Numbered from the stretch's first letter, positions 1 through 6,283 are shown. The stretch: 6,876 nucleotides of DNA from Phycisphaerae bacterium SM23_33 (GCA_001303665.1 LJUF01000186.1:1-6876), one strand, 5' to 3'. The notes: generated from the letters alone by a model not told the origin. Made by a program: numbers and translations.

Positions 1-1364
1 TGATCGCCCGAGCCATCCACCCGGACTCACGCGCGGTGCTCCGCGAGGGCGGGGTCATCGCCGACGGCTTCGACGAACAGCTCGATCACCTCCGCCGCAT
101 CAGCGCCGACGCCCACGAGTGGCTGGCGGAATACCAGGCCCGCGAGGTCAACCGCACCCACATCTCCAACCTCAAGGTGGGCTACAACAAGGTCTTCGGG
201 TACTACCTGGAGGTCAGCCACGCCAACGCCGACAAGGTCCCCGCCGACTTCGTCCGCAAGCAGACGCTTAAAAACGCCGAGCGATACATCACCGACGAGC
301 TGAAGCGGTTCGAATCGGAGGTGCTCACCGCCAACGAGCGGGCCAAGGCCCTGGAAGAGAAGCTCTTCGAGCAGGTCCGCCGGGAACTGGCTGGCCACGT
401 CGGGCAGTTCCAGGCCGCCGCCGAGGCCGTGGCCGCCCTGGACGTGCTGGCGGCATTCGCCAAGCTTGCCATCGAGCGCGGCTACCGCCGGCCGAAGATC
501 ACCCAGGAAAACGTGCTGCACATCGTCGGCGGCAAGCACCCCGTGCTGGCCGAGACGCTCCGCGAAGACTTCGTGCCCAACGACGTCGAGATGGGCGCCG
601 AGGGCGACCGCCTGCTCATCATCACCGGCCCGAACATGGCCGGAAAGAGCACCTACATCCGCCAGGCGGCCCTGCTGACGCTGCTGGCCCAGACCGGCTG
701 CTTCATCCCCGCCGAGGAGGCCACCATCGGCATCGTGGACCGCATCTTCACCCGCGTGGGCGCGGCCGACGAGCTGACCGCCGGGCTGTCCACCTTCATG
801 GTGGAGATGATCGAAACCGCCAACATCCTCAACAACGCCACGCCTCGCTCGCTGGTCATCCTGGATGAGGTCGGGCGCGGCACCAGCACCTACGACGGGC
901 TGGCCCTGGCCTGGGCCGTCAGCGAACACATCGCCACGCGGATCAAGTGCCGCACCCTGTTCGCCACCCACTACCACGAGCTGACCGAGCTGGAAGAGCT
1001 GCTGGACGGGGTGACCAACCTGAACGTGGCCGTGCGGGAGTGGGCCGACGAGGTCATCTTCCTGCACAAGATCGTGCCGGGCGGGACCGACCGCAGCTAC
1101 GGGGTGCACGTGGCCCGGCTGGCGGGCGTGCCCAAGGACGTGATCGAGCGGGCCAAGCAGATCCTGCCGCAGCTCCAAGCCCACCTGGCCGAGGGGCTGG
1201 ACATGCCCAAGCTCGCCCGCCGGGCCAAGGCCGCCGCCGACCAGATGAAGCTCTTCGCCGACCCCGCCAGCCGCGCCGCCCGCCAGATCAAGGACGCCCA
1301 CCTGGAGAACATGACGCCCATGCAGGCCCTGGACTTTCTGCGCAGGCTGAAGAGCGAACTGTGA
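1..1364 (+). CDS. mutS: DNA mismatch repair protein MutS, C-terminal half (5' end outside window)
   Basis: The reading frame is open from base 3 to the TGA at 1362-1364, giving about 453 residues, roughly half of a typical 850-880 residue MutS. MutS binds mismatches as a dimer and uses ATP to signal to MutL. The visible part covers the lever/clamp region and the whole ATPase domain. The Walker A motif GPNMAGKST is at 627-653, the Walker B/MutS signature DEVGRGTSTYDG starts at 864, and the FATHYHE switch motif is at 960-980. A beta-clamp binding motif of the QxxLF type (QMKLF) is encoded at 1242-1256, followed by the conserved terminal helix (MTPMQALDFLRRLK). The mismatch-reading Phe-X-Glu domain would lie upstream of the window. 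The catalytic motifs are intact, so the gene looks functional. The final 78 bp recur 1.2 kb downstream, which raises the possibility that this 3' end was acquired by recombination. Confidence 0.97.
   Translation, partial: IARAIHPDSRAVLREGGVIADGFDEQLDHLRRISADAHEWLAEYQAREVNRTHISNLKVGYNKVFGYYLEVSHANADKVPADFVRKQTLKNAERYITDELKRFESEVLTANERAKALEEKLFEQVRRELAGHVGQFQAAAEAVAALDVLAAFAKLAIERGYRRPKITQENVLHIVGGKHPVLAETLREDFVPNDVEMGAEGDRLLIITGPNMAGKSTYIRQAALLTLLAQTGCFIPAEEATIGIVDRIFTRVGAADELTAGLSTFMVEMIETANILNNATPRSLVILDEVGRGTSTYDGLALAWAVSEHIATRIKCRTLFATHYHELTELEELLDGVTNLNVAVREWADEVIFLHKIVPGGTDRSYGVHVARLAGVPKDVIERAKQILPQLQAHLAEGLDMPKLARRAKAAADQMKLFADPASRAARQIKDAHLENMTPMQALDFLRRLKSEL
1287..1364 (+). repeat. 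mutS 3'-end repeat, copy 1 (inside mutS)
   Basis: These last 78 bp of mutS, stop codon included, match 2501-2578 at 70 of 78 positions without gaps. The longest identical runs are 12 bp at the 5' end and two of 11 bp further in. Six of the eight differences are at synonymous third codon positions. The two amino-acid changes are His to Asp and Ser to Gly, reading from copy 1 to copy 2. Confidence 0.95.
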
Positions 1365-1424
1365 TTCCGGACGGCTGATCGGGTCGGCCGGAGGCCCCAC
1401 GCGGCCGGATCATCAGGTAATGGC

Positions 1425-2414
1425 ATGGCACAGGAAACGATACGGCCCACGGTTGCGCGCGACTCTCCGACGAACGACTCGCCGGCCCAGAAGAAGCTCA
1501 GAGCCGAGCTAAGAAGCAGCGGACTGAAGCTCTGCTATCAATCCCGCCGCCACGGCAACAGCGAGCTGTACGTGATGGACGCCGACGGAGCGAATTCGGT
1601 GAACATCACGAATACGCCTGACGTGGATGAGGTGTATCCGCACGTCTCCGCCGAAGGCCAGAGAGTATGTTTCACGACCGTCGCGGCGGAAGACGGCGGC
1701 GTGCGCTTCGACGTGCACTGGATGAACATGGACGGCTCGAACCGGACGCTCGTGGCCGGCGACGCCACCGACCCGTGCTGGGACCCTTCCGGCACCAAGA
1801 TAGCCTTCGTGAAGCGCCTGGGTCGGACCAAGACCGGGGACTATCAGAACGCCGGACTCTTCGTGTACGACATCCGCACCGGCCGCTACGAGGAGACCAC
1901 CGCTGGCAAACTGTATCACGCCTACGTCCCCTGCTGGTCTCCGGCCGGCGACTGGGTCATCGCGACAGTGCACGAGCACGCCGATTTCGGCCACGCCATC
2001 GTCGCGATCGACCTGCAGGACATCCGCATCTCCGCCCTGAAGGGCCACGCCGCGTTGCACCTTCGACTGAAGGAGGGAGTGAACGGCTGCCGGCCGGACT
2101 TCTCGTGGGACGGCAAGATGCTCTGCTGGAACCCCGATGACTACCACATCTACGTCGCGCGATTCTCCCCCGACCGGCTCGTTCGCGGCCGAGCGGTCGC
2201 CCAGGCACCCGAGGGCGGCTCCGTCTACCACGGCGACTGGTCGCCCGACGGCCAGTACATCGCCTACTCCATGACGGCGGACGTGAAATCCTCAAACGCC
2301 AGGACCCGGGGCCTGTGGGACATCTTCGCCGCACGGGCCGACGGCAGCGTGTACGTGCAGCTCACCTTCGACCACGCCAACAGCAAGCAGCCCGAATTCT
2401 TTTCGCCGGCATAA
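1425..2414 (+). CDS. TolB/PD40-type beta-propeller protein
   Basis: The 329-residue product consists almost entirely of WD40-like (PD40, TolB-type) repeats. Six blades can be traced at about residues 36-85, 96-130, 144-181, 189-236, 241-284 and 297-328. Typical strand signatures are ELYVMDADG, CWDPSGTKIAFV, CWSPAGDWVIA and DWSPDGQYIAY. Such propellers usually bind other proteins or ligands; no catalytic motif was recognised, so the molecular role is unknown. The ATG at 1425 has an AGG-containing site 6-7 nt upstream. The first 30 residues are polar with no signal peptide, which is unusual because many members of this family are exported. The protein may be cytoplasmic, or the gene may have lost an upstream part. 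It lies 60 bp after mutS and 86 bp before the second copy of the mutS 3' end, so it appears to be cargo of an inserted segment rather than a mismatch-repair partner. A lyase-type propeller (oligogalacturonate-lyase-like) is a weaker alternative. Confidence 0.85.
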   Translation: MAQETIRPTVARDSPTNDSPAQKKLRAELRSSGLKLCYQSRRHGNSELYVMDADGANSVNITNTPDVDEVYPHVSAEGQRVCFTTVAAEDGGVRFDVHWMNMDGSNRTLVAGDATDPCWDPSGTKIAFVKRLGRTKTGDYQNAGLFVYDIRTGRYEETTAGKLYHAYVPCWSPAGDWVIATVHEHADFGHAIVAIDLQDIRISALKGHAALHLRLKEGVNGCRPDFSWDGKMLCWNPDDYHIYVARFSPDRLVRGRAVAQAPEGGSVYHGDWSPDGQYIAYSMTADVKSSNARTRGLWDIFAARADGSVYVQLTFDHANSKQPEFFSPA

Positions 2415-2484
2415 ACCCGCCCGCCGCGCCAGGACTTTTCATGATTCCCGCTTCGTTCTGGTGGGTCTGGCTGTCAGGGCGAAA

Positions 2485-2498
2485 CGCGGCCGGCCGCG
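2485..2498. repeat. 14-bp perfect palindrome at the repeat junction
   Basis: CGCGGCCGGCCGCG is a perfect 14-bp palindrome ending 2 bp before the well-conserved part of the displaced mutS tail. It may mark the recombination junction, or it may be chance in GC-rich DNA. Confidence 0.6.
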
Positions 2499-2500
2499 AC

Positions 2501-2578
2501 ATCAAGGACGCCGACCTGGAAAACATGACACCCATGCAGGCACTGGACTTCCTGCGCAGGCTCAAGGGCGAGCTGTGA
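2501..2578 (+). repeat. mutS 3'-end repeat, copy 2 (displaced)
   Basis: This is the second copy of the mutS terminal 78 bp, in direct orientation and 1214 bp from copy 1. Similarity ends abruptly at the stop codon on the 3' side. On the 5' side it fades within about 18 bp, where 11 of 18 bases match. Confidence 0.95.
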
Positions 2579-2619
2579 CCGCGGGTTCACACCACCGATG
2601 CCGATCAGAACGGCGGCCG

Positions 2620-3606
2620 CTACTTGACCTCGTCTTGGGCTGTCGCTTTGATGCTGGGCAGCTCCGGGGGCTTGGCCTGATCGGATTCGATCTTCCGCGC
2701 CGACAGGACCAGCAGGTGCTGCACGTGGGCCGCCGCGGCGCTCCGTGTCAACGGCGGCCGCCGGGGCGACTCACTGCGCGACCTGTATCGCTCCCGGACT
2801 TCGCCGCCCGCAGCCAGCACTCGAACGGCGGCCGCCGGCTGCTCCACGCGGTAGCCCAGCCGCAGGACCAGGCGCTGCTCCGGGCCCAGCGAAATGTCAC
2901 GGGGCAGCCCGGGCCCGACGGTCGCCAGGAACATGACCGGCTCCTGCCAATCCACCGCGTACTCCTTGGCATCCAGCGCGACCTTGGCCGAGCACTGCCG
3001 CACGCCGAGATCTCCGGATATCACCGGCTTGATCAGCGTGAAAACGACCTTGTCGCCCTTCAGGTGGACGCAGACCTCCAGCCGCGTCCCGCGATCGATG
3101 GTGCCGATGATCGGCTCGAGGCACGGCCCCTGCCGCCGCCCGGCGTTGGGCAGGTAGCGATAGTCCTGGACGTACGCCTGCTGCGTCTGGACGGCGACCC
3201 ACGCCCGCTGGCCCGGCCAAAGCATCATCCTCGGGGCCGCCAGGGCCCGCAGCTCCGGGACCGCTTTGGCCCGTTCGTGGCGCCTCTTGAAATCGGCCTC
3301 CGAGACGGTCTGGATGTCCTTTTCGGGCACGAGGTTGAGCTCCTTCAGCCGGTCGACCGGGCCCGACAAGAACAAGGCCGTGACGCTAATCTTCGGTCCG
3401 CTCTTATCGACCTTCTCCGGTGGTAGTTCGACCGCGCCTGGGCCGCGCCGGAGGTCGGCTGTCCCCGCCAAGCCCAGCCCTGGACGCGCCGGTCCATACA
3501 GGATCGGAGCGAACTCCGTCGGGCCGGCCGGCAGCCGGGCGACCTGGCAACCCGAGAAGACGGTCACGATGAAGCACCAAAGCAGAAAGGTTGCGGTTCT
3601 GTTCAT
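2620..3606 (-). CDS. lipoprotein with secretin-like (type II/III secretion) domain
   Basis: The product has 328 residues from the ATG at 3606, chosen because a GGGGAG site lies 5 nt upstream and a lipoprotein signal follows at once. An upstream in-frame start at 3654 would add 16 polar residues ahead of the signal peptide. Residues 1-20 have a positive N-terminus, a hydrophobic core and a lipobox-like VFSGC, so Cys20 is probably lipidated. Residues 72-198 resemble the secretin core: an APRMMLWPGQRAWVAVQT segment near 124-141, then EPIIGTIDRGTRLEV near 164-178 and a following strand VVFTLIKPVI. The stretch HLLVLSARKI near 297-306 looks like the LLVLVTPRII end of secretins. Full secretins carry N-domains and form outer-membrane rings. 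This protein lacks the N-domains and has a low-complexity C-terminus, so it may be a derived envelope protein rather than a pore. It converges on mutS and is followed by no further gene on its strand. Confidence 0.7.
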   Translation of the reverse strand: MNRTATFLLWCFIVTVFSGCQVARLPAGPTEFAPILYGPARPGLGLAGTADLRRGPGAVELPPEKVDKSGPKISVTALFLSGPVDRLKELNLVPEKDIQTVSEADFKRRHERAKAVPELRALAAPRMMLWPGQRAWVAVQTQQAYVQDYRYLPNAGRRQGPCLEPIIGTIDRGTRLEVCVHLKGDKVVFTLIKPVISGDLGVRQCSAKVALDAKEYAVDWQEPVMFLATVGPGLPRDISLGPEQRLVLRLGYRVEQPAAAVRVLAAGGEVRERYRSRSESPRRPPLTRSAAAAHVQHLLVLSARKIESDQAKPPELPSIKATAQDEVK

Positions 3607-3678
3607 GTTCTCTCCCCTGTTGGTGGAAGGTAAGCGTGAAGCCGCCGACGCCACATGAATCTATGAGGATACCGCCCC

Positions 3679-3707
3679 AGGATGCCGAGGCTGCGCAGGT
3701 CTGTCAA
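3679..3707 (-). promoter_or_regulatory. candidate sigma-70 promoter for the lipoprotein gene
   Basis: On the minus strand a perfect TTGACA (3707-3702) is followed after 17 bp by CATCCT (3684-3679), a poor -10 box. It lies 73 bp upstream of the start at 3606. A second -10-like TATCCT (3671-3666) is too far away, at 30 bp. The strong -35 and correct spacing make this plausible, but the -10 is weak. Confidence 0.35.
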
Positions 3708-3743
3708 GGACGCCTTCGGCAAAGACCAGCGTTTTTCACAATC

Positions 3744-3763
3744 CCGGCCGCTACGGCGGTCGG
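3744..3763. terminator. GC-rich hairpin downstream of the membrane-protein operon
   Basis: CCGGCCGC and GGCGGTCGG form an 8-pair stem around a 4-nt loop, with one mismatch in the minus-strand transcript. It lies about 25 bp after the stop of the last operon gene, a position typical for a terminator. No U-run follows on the minus strand, so it is not a canonical intrinsic terminator. Confidence 0.3.
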
Positions 3764-3788
3764 ACAAGGTGCGGAAACCCCCGAAAGC

Positions 3789-4799
3789 TTACGTTTCCTT
3801 CTCGGCAGTTCCGCCGGCCGTGGTCGGTTCGGTAGCGGTAAGTTCCGGATCCTGCGAGCCGGGCTCTTGCGAGGGCGGCAAAACCGCCGTCGCTTGGGCG
3901 GCCGGGGGGTGCAGGTCGTCGTAGAAGACCGTGTAACAGACCCAGAAGAACGGCGCGGCGAACACGAACAGGAAGACCCACCCCACGCAGATGACAATCA
4001 TGCAGAACAGGCTCACCAGGCCAAAGACCAGCATCAGGGCGAACAGCCTCAGCTTGTTCCCGCGCATGATCTCGATGCTGCGGCGGATGGCCTCCATGGG
4101 CCCGAGGGAGGGGTCGTCGGCCAGCAGGTAGAAGACCTGGGAGTATCGCAGCGTCACCAAGACCATGGCGATGAAGGCCCCGATTGCGCACAGGATCGCT
4201 CCGACGGCCAGGCCCACCTCGGGTTCGACCGCGGCCCCCACGGCAATCCCCGCCAGGACTCCCGGCACGACGCCCAGCAGCATCCACAGGCAGGTAAACG
4301 CGAACATCAGCAGGAAGGCCAGCAGGGCGTTGGCGAAGTTCCTGAACCCCGCGAATAGCATGCCGATCTCGGCATTCCCGCCGCGGACGTAGGTCAGGAA
4401 AAAGATCACAGCCCCGAGGGTCAGGGGTCCGGCGAGGATCAGGGCGCCAAGGGGAACCGAATTGACGGCGTTGTACAGCAGGAAATAAAGCAGGGCCACG
4501 CCGATGGCCAGCCCCCACCGCCCGCTCATCCTCGTCCAGGCCTGGGACATGATCTCGCCCACGCCCAGCCTGCCCCCGGTGCCGCCCGGCGGTGGCACGG
4601 GCACCCGCGCCCGGGCCGCCGCGGCCACCTGCGGCCCGAACAGGCCCGGGATAGAGCCGGCCGCGGCCCAGCTCGCCATGCCGGCCGCCCACACGTAGTC
4701 GCCCGGGCGAACGCGGCCCTCGGCGATCCACCGCCGCAGGACCTCTTCTGAGACTGGCCCGTACTGCTGCCCGCCAACGAAGCAATACCATTGAGTCAT
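3789..4799 (-). CDS. GYF_2 (DUF4339) domain plus DUF975-type multi-pass membrane protein
   Basis: The 336-residue product starts at the ATG at 4799, where the GYF_2 domain begins directly (MTQWYCFVGGQQYGPV); an AGGGG site lies about 9 nt upstream. A start 27 bp further upstream would overlap the preceding gene and add nothing recognisable. Residues 3-54 are the GYF_2 domain (WYxxxGGQQYGPV, DYVWAAGMASW), expected to bind proline-rich peptides. A proline/alanine linker (about 55-75) leads to a hydrophobic region with membrane segments near 96-135, 155-190, 197-217 and 249-290. The segment AIRRSIEIMRGNKLRLFALML (237-257) resembles the DUF975 family. The C-terminal tail from 297 is polar and rich in Pro, Thr and Glu. 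It is the third gene of a probable operon, 10 bp after the DUF2752 gene. The function is unknown; an inner-membrane location is inferred. Confidence 0.85.
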   Translation of the reverse strand: MTQWYCFVGGQQYGPVSEEVLRRWIAEGRVRPGDYVWAAGMASWAAAGSIPGLFGPQVAAAARARVPVPPPGGTGGRLGVGEIMSQAWTRMSGRWGLAIGVALLYFLLYNAVNSVPLGALILAGPLTLGAVIFFLTYVRGGNAEIGMLFAGFRNFANALLAFLLMFAFTCLWMLLGVVPGVLAGIAVGAAVEPEVGLAVGAILCAIGAFIAMVLVTLRYSQVFYLLADDPSLGPMEAIRRSIEIMRGNKLRLFALMLVFGLVSLFCMIVICVGWVFLFVFAAPFFWVCYTVFYDDLHPPAAQATAVLPPSQEPGSQDPELTATEPTTAGGTAEKET

Positions 4800-4809
4800 G
4801 CCGCAGCCC

Positions 4810-5220
4810 CTAACGCACGCAGGCAATCACGTATGCCCAGTTGACCAGGAACAAGGCGGCCAGCATCGCCAGCGCCAGGCGTCTCCGGGACGGCTTGAGC
4901 TTGCATCGCACGGCCCGGCCAGCCACCACCCGCAGCAGCGTGACCCCCACCCAGATGCCCAGCAGCGTAAACAGAAGCGGATTGTGCAGCCAGCCGGCCA
5001 GCACGTGCCCTCTCAGAATGCAAAGCGCCCCGCGCGTGAATCCGCAGGTCGGGCAGGACACGCCGGTGATCTTCTTGAACATGCAGGCGGGCACGTCCAA
5101 GCCGGCGCGGCGGCCCAGAAAAAACGCCATCGCCCCCAGCCACAGCCAGAGGAGCACGACCGCCACAGCCCACAGCGGCCAGGGCGGACGTTTCGGAACC
5201 CGGACAAGCTCGATGCCCAT
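4810..5220 (-). CDS. DUF2752 membrane protein
   Basis: The 136-residue product starts at the ATG at 5220, only 2 bp after the stop of the preceding gene. The longer open frame upstream of this ATG would overlap that gene almost completely and is a shadow. Hydrophobic segments are at about 14-35, 80-102 and 114-133. Between the first two lies the family hallmark CPTCGFTR (residues 56-63), with two cysteines spaced like a metal- or redox-active pair, followed by GALCILRGHVLAGWLHNPLL, where DUF2752 proteins share an R/G-rich loop and an HNP-type segment. The biochemical role of the family is not established. Its place between two GYF_2 membrane proteins suggests that the three act together in the inner membrane. 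Confidence 0.88.
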   Translation of the reverse strand: MGIELVRVPKRPPWPLWAVAVVLLWLWLGAMAFFLGRRAGLDVPACMFKKITGVSCPTCGFTRGALCILRGHVLAGWLHNPLLFTLLGIWVGVTLLRVVAGRAVRCKLKPSRRRLALAMLAALFLVNWAYVIACVR

Positions 5221-5222
5221 GG

Positions 5223-5699
5223 TCAAGGCCCGCCCCCTCCGCCCCGCACGCGAAAGGCCATCAACATAATCATGCCGAACCACAGGGCATACAGGGCGAC
5301 AAAACCGATGGCAACGCAGACGCCGACGATGCCGCAGATCTTGCCGGCCCGGGTCATCCCCTCGCCGGCTGGGTCCATGCGGCCGGCCCGCATCTCCCGC
5401 AAGTCGGTGTTGCCCAGCACCCAGGCGACGATGCCGCAGATGAAACACGGCACAATCCCCAGGATGCCGAGGGTCAGCACCACCGCACCGCGGTGGGGCC
5501 TGACGAACACGGTCGCCGGCGCGCCCGCCGGGCCGGCGAAAAGCCCGGCCACCGAGCGGGCCTCGGACCAAGTCTCCATTCCCTCCGTCCAGACGTAATC
5601 CGTGGGTGTGAGCCTGCCTTCCGCCGCCCAGGCTTGAAGCACCTCAAGCGTCACCGGGCCGTACTGCTGCCCGCCCACGATGCAGTGCCACTGTTCCAC
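5223..5699 (-). CDS. GYF_2 (DUF4339) plus DUF4190 membrane protein
   Basis: The product has 158 residues from a GTG at 5699. That start is preferred because GGAG lies 8 nt upstream and because it gives MEQWHCIVGGQQYGPV, which lines up with MTQWYCFVGGQQYGPV of the downstream paralogue. A TTG at 5705 is only 2 nt from the GGAG, and an in-frame stop lies a few codons further upstream. Residues 3-54 form the GYF_2 domain. Residues 69-146 form a DUF4190 domain with two membrane segments (about 72-96 and 120-146). They flank a polar loop containing REMRAGRMDPAGEGMTRAGK. The tail ends in a glycine run. It is the first gene of the three-gene operon. The function is unknown; a membrane-anchored peptide-binding adaptor is one possible reading. 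Confidence 0.85.
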   Translation of the reverse strand: MEQWHCIVGGQQYGPVTLEVLQAWAAEGRLTPTDYVWTEGMETWSEARSVAGLFAGPAGAPATVFVRPHRGAVVLTLGILGIVPCFICGIVAWVLGNTDLREMRAGRMDPAGEGMTRAGKICGIVGVCVAIGFVALYALWFGMIMLMAFRVRGGGGGP

Positions 5700-5707
5700 T
5701 GGCAAGT

Positions 5708-5711
5708 CTCC
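5708..5711 (-). promoter_or_regulatory. Shine-Dalgarno GGAG that decides the GTG start at 5699
   Basis: GGAG on the minus strand lies 8 nt before the GTG at 5699 and only 2 nt before the TTG at 5705, which favours the GTG. No convincing promoter was found in the rest of the 246-bp gap 5700-5945. Confidence 0.55.
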
Positions 5712-5945
5712 GCACCGGCATCATCCGAAACCCGCGCCTGAGGATTACCAAACCCGTGGTCAGAGACATACTGCTTAACGGGCAGCCGAACGGCTATGGC
5801 TGTGCCGCCCGAACACGCGGCCGCCTCCGAGCCACCCGCCCCCGCCCAGGATACGGTGCGGTCCAACGCCCAAACGCCAAGAGCGTGAGGCGCCGCGAAC
5901 GGACCGGTCAGACTCTCTTGCTCCGCTGGACGCTTGAGCCGGGCT

Positions 5946-6263
5946 TTACCGACCCATCGCGGCGCAACTTACGCCCGCGATCGTCATTATGAGCCCAATG
6001 ACAAAACCGACGATGGTGAGGATCACACTGATCATCCCGCAGATCCTGCCGGCGTTGGTGGTTCCCTGACCTGTGGGATCCATCCGCCCGGCCGCCATCT
6101 CCGCCAGATCGTTCTTGCCCATGACCCAGGCGACGATCCCGAAAATGACACAGACCACGAATCCCAGAATGCCGAAGACCAGGATCAAGGTCCCTCTGTG
6201 GGGCTTGAGACCGGCCGGGGGAGGCGCTACCGGCCCAGCGGGCGGTTGCGGCGTTCCAGTCAT
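5946..6263 (-). CDS. small DUF4190 membrane protein
   Basis: The product has 105 residues from the ATG at 6263, supported by AAAGGAG 7 nt upstream (6277-6271). A start further upstream would add about 20 residues with no similarity to the family. The N-terminus (3-20) is rich in proline (PQPPAGPVAPPPAG). Residues 22-97 form a DUF4190 domain with membrane segments near 25-48 and 74-97 and a conserved polar loop, NDLAEMAAGRMDPTGQGTTNAGR. This loop and both helices closely match the DUF4190 half of the GYF_2 protein at 5223-5699, so the two are paralogues. The proline-rich N-terminus is the kind of sequence that GYF domains bind, so this protein could be a ligand of the two GYF_2 proteins nearby. 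That is inference only. Confidence 0.85.
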   Translation of the reverse strand: MTGTPQPPAGPVAPPPAGLKPHRGTLILVFGILGFVVCVIFGIVAWVMGKNDLAEMAAGRMDPTGQGTTNAGRICGMISVILTIVGFVIGLIMTIAGVSCAAMGR

Positions 6264-6283
6264 GTGACGTCTCCTTTCGTTGT

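Larger units (their letters stand above)
1365..2500. other. candidate inserted segment flanked by mutS 3'-end repeats
   Basis: The segment between the two mutS 3'-end copies contains only the propeller gene and short flanks. No integrase, transposase or terminal inverted repeats are visible. If a divergent mutS tail came in with this DNA, the native mutS tail was displaced to 2501-2578. The insertion model is an inference from the repeat arrangement and the mainly synonymous differences. Confidence 0.4.
2441..2578 (+). pseudogene. displaced mutS 3' fragment, possibly a 45-residue small ORF
   Basis: An ATG at 2441 opens a 45-codon frame, with AGGA ending 6 nt upstream of it. The frame runs into the same reading frame as mutS and ends at the TGA equivalent to the mutS stop. 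Residues 21-45 align with the last 25 residues of the MutS above with only two changes. Residues 15-20 (NAAGRD) align weakly with SRAARQ, and the first 14 residues (MIPASFWWVWLSGR) do not resemble MutS. It lacks the ATPase and the beta-clamp motif, so it cannot act as MutS. The simplest reading is a relic left by recombination. Translation as a short peptide is possible but unproven. It stops 41 bp before the end of the convergent lipoprotein gene. Confidence 0.7.

Noticed and set aside
27..1400. Long minus-strand open frame opposite mutS
   Set aside because: It is a shadow of the GC-rich mutS codons; its product is low-complexity Gly/Val/Leu/His/Asp-rich with no family signature, while the plus strand has clear MutS motifs.
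1365..1424. Terminator after mutS
   Set aside because: The gap has short GC-rich self-complementary words (GGCC, CGGCCG) but no stable stem followed by a T-run.
1425..2414. Base composition as evidence that the propeller gene is foreign
   Set aside because: Hand counts gave about 58% GC for 1501-1680 but about 68% for 2041-2220, against about 66% for mutS 901-1080. The signal is inconsistent, so it was not used.
2609..2838. Repeated 12-mer AACGGCGGCCGC at 2609, 2750 and 2824
   Set aside because: The copies at 2750 and 2824 extend to 15 bp but are read in different frames of the lipoprotein gene, and such words are likely by chance in GC-rich DNA.
3591..4358. Plus-strand open frame opposite the DUF975-type gene
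   Set aside because: The product is rich in Gln, His, Gly and Arg with no domain, and the minus strand has a convincing membrane protein with start and ribosome binding site.
3751..4791. Second long minus-strand frame overlapping the DUF975-type gene
   Set aside because: It is the +1 shadow of the real gene, rich in Arg, Gly and Pro, and lacks the GYF_2 and membrane signatures.
5221..5571. Longer N-terminus for the DUF2752 protein
   Set aside because: The extension overlaps the GYF_2-DUF4190 gene in another frame, is Arg-rich and adds no family sequence; the ATG at 5220 fits the operon spacing.
5700..5945. Promoter, terminator or small RNA in the gap between the two DUF4190 genes
   Set aside because: No box pair with good match and spacing, no stable hairpin with a U-run and no coding frame with a recognisable product were found.
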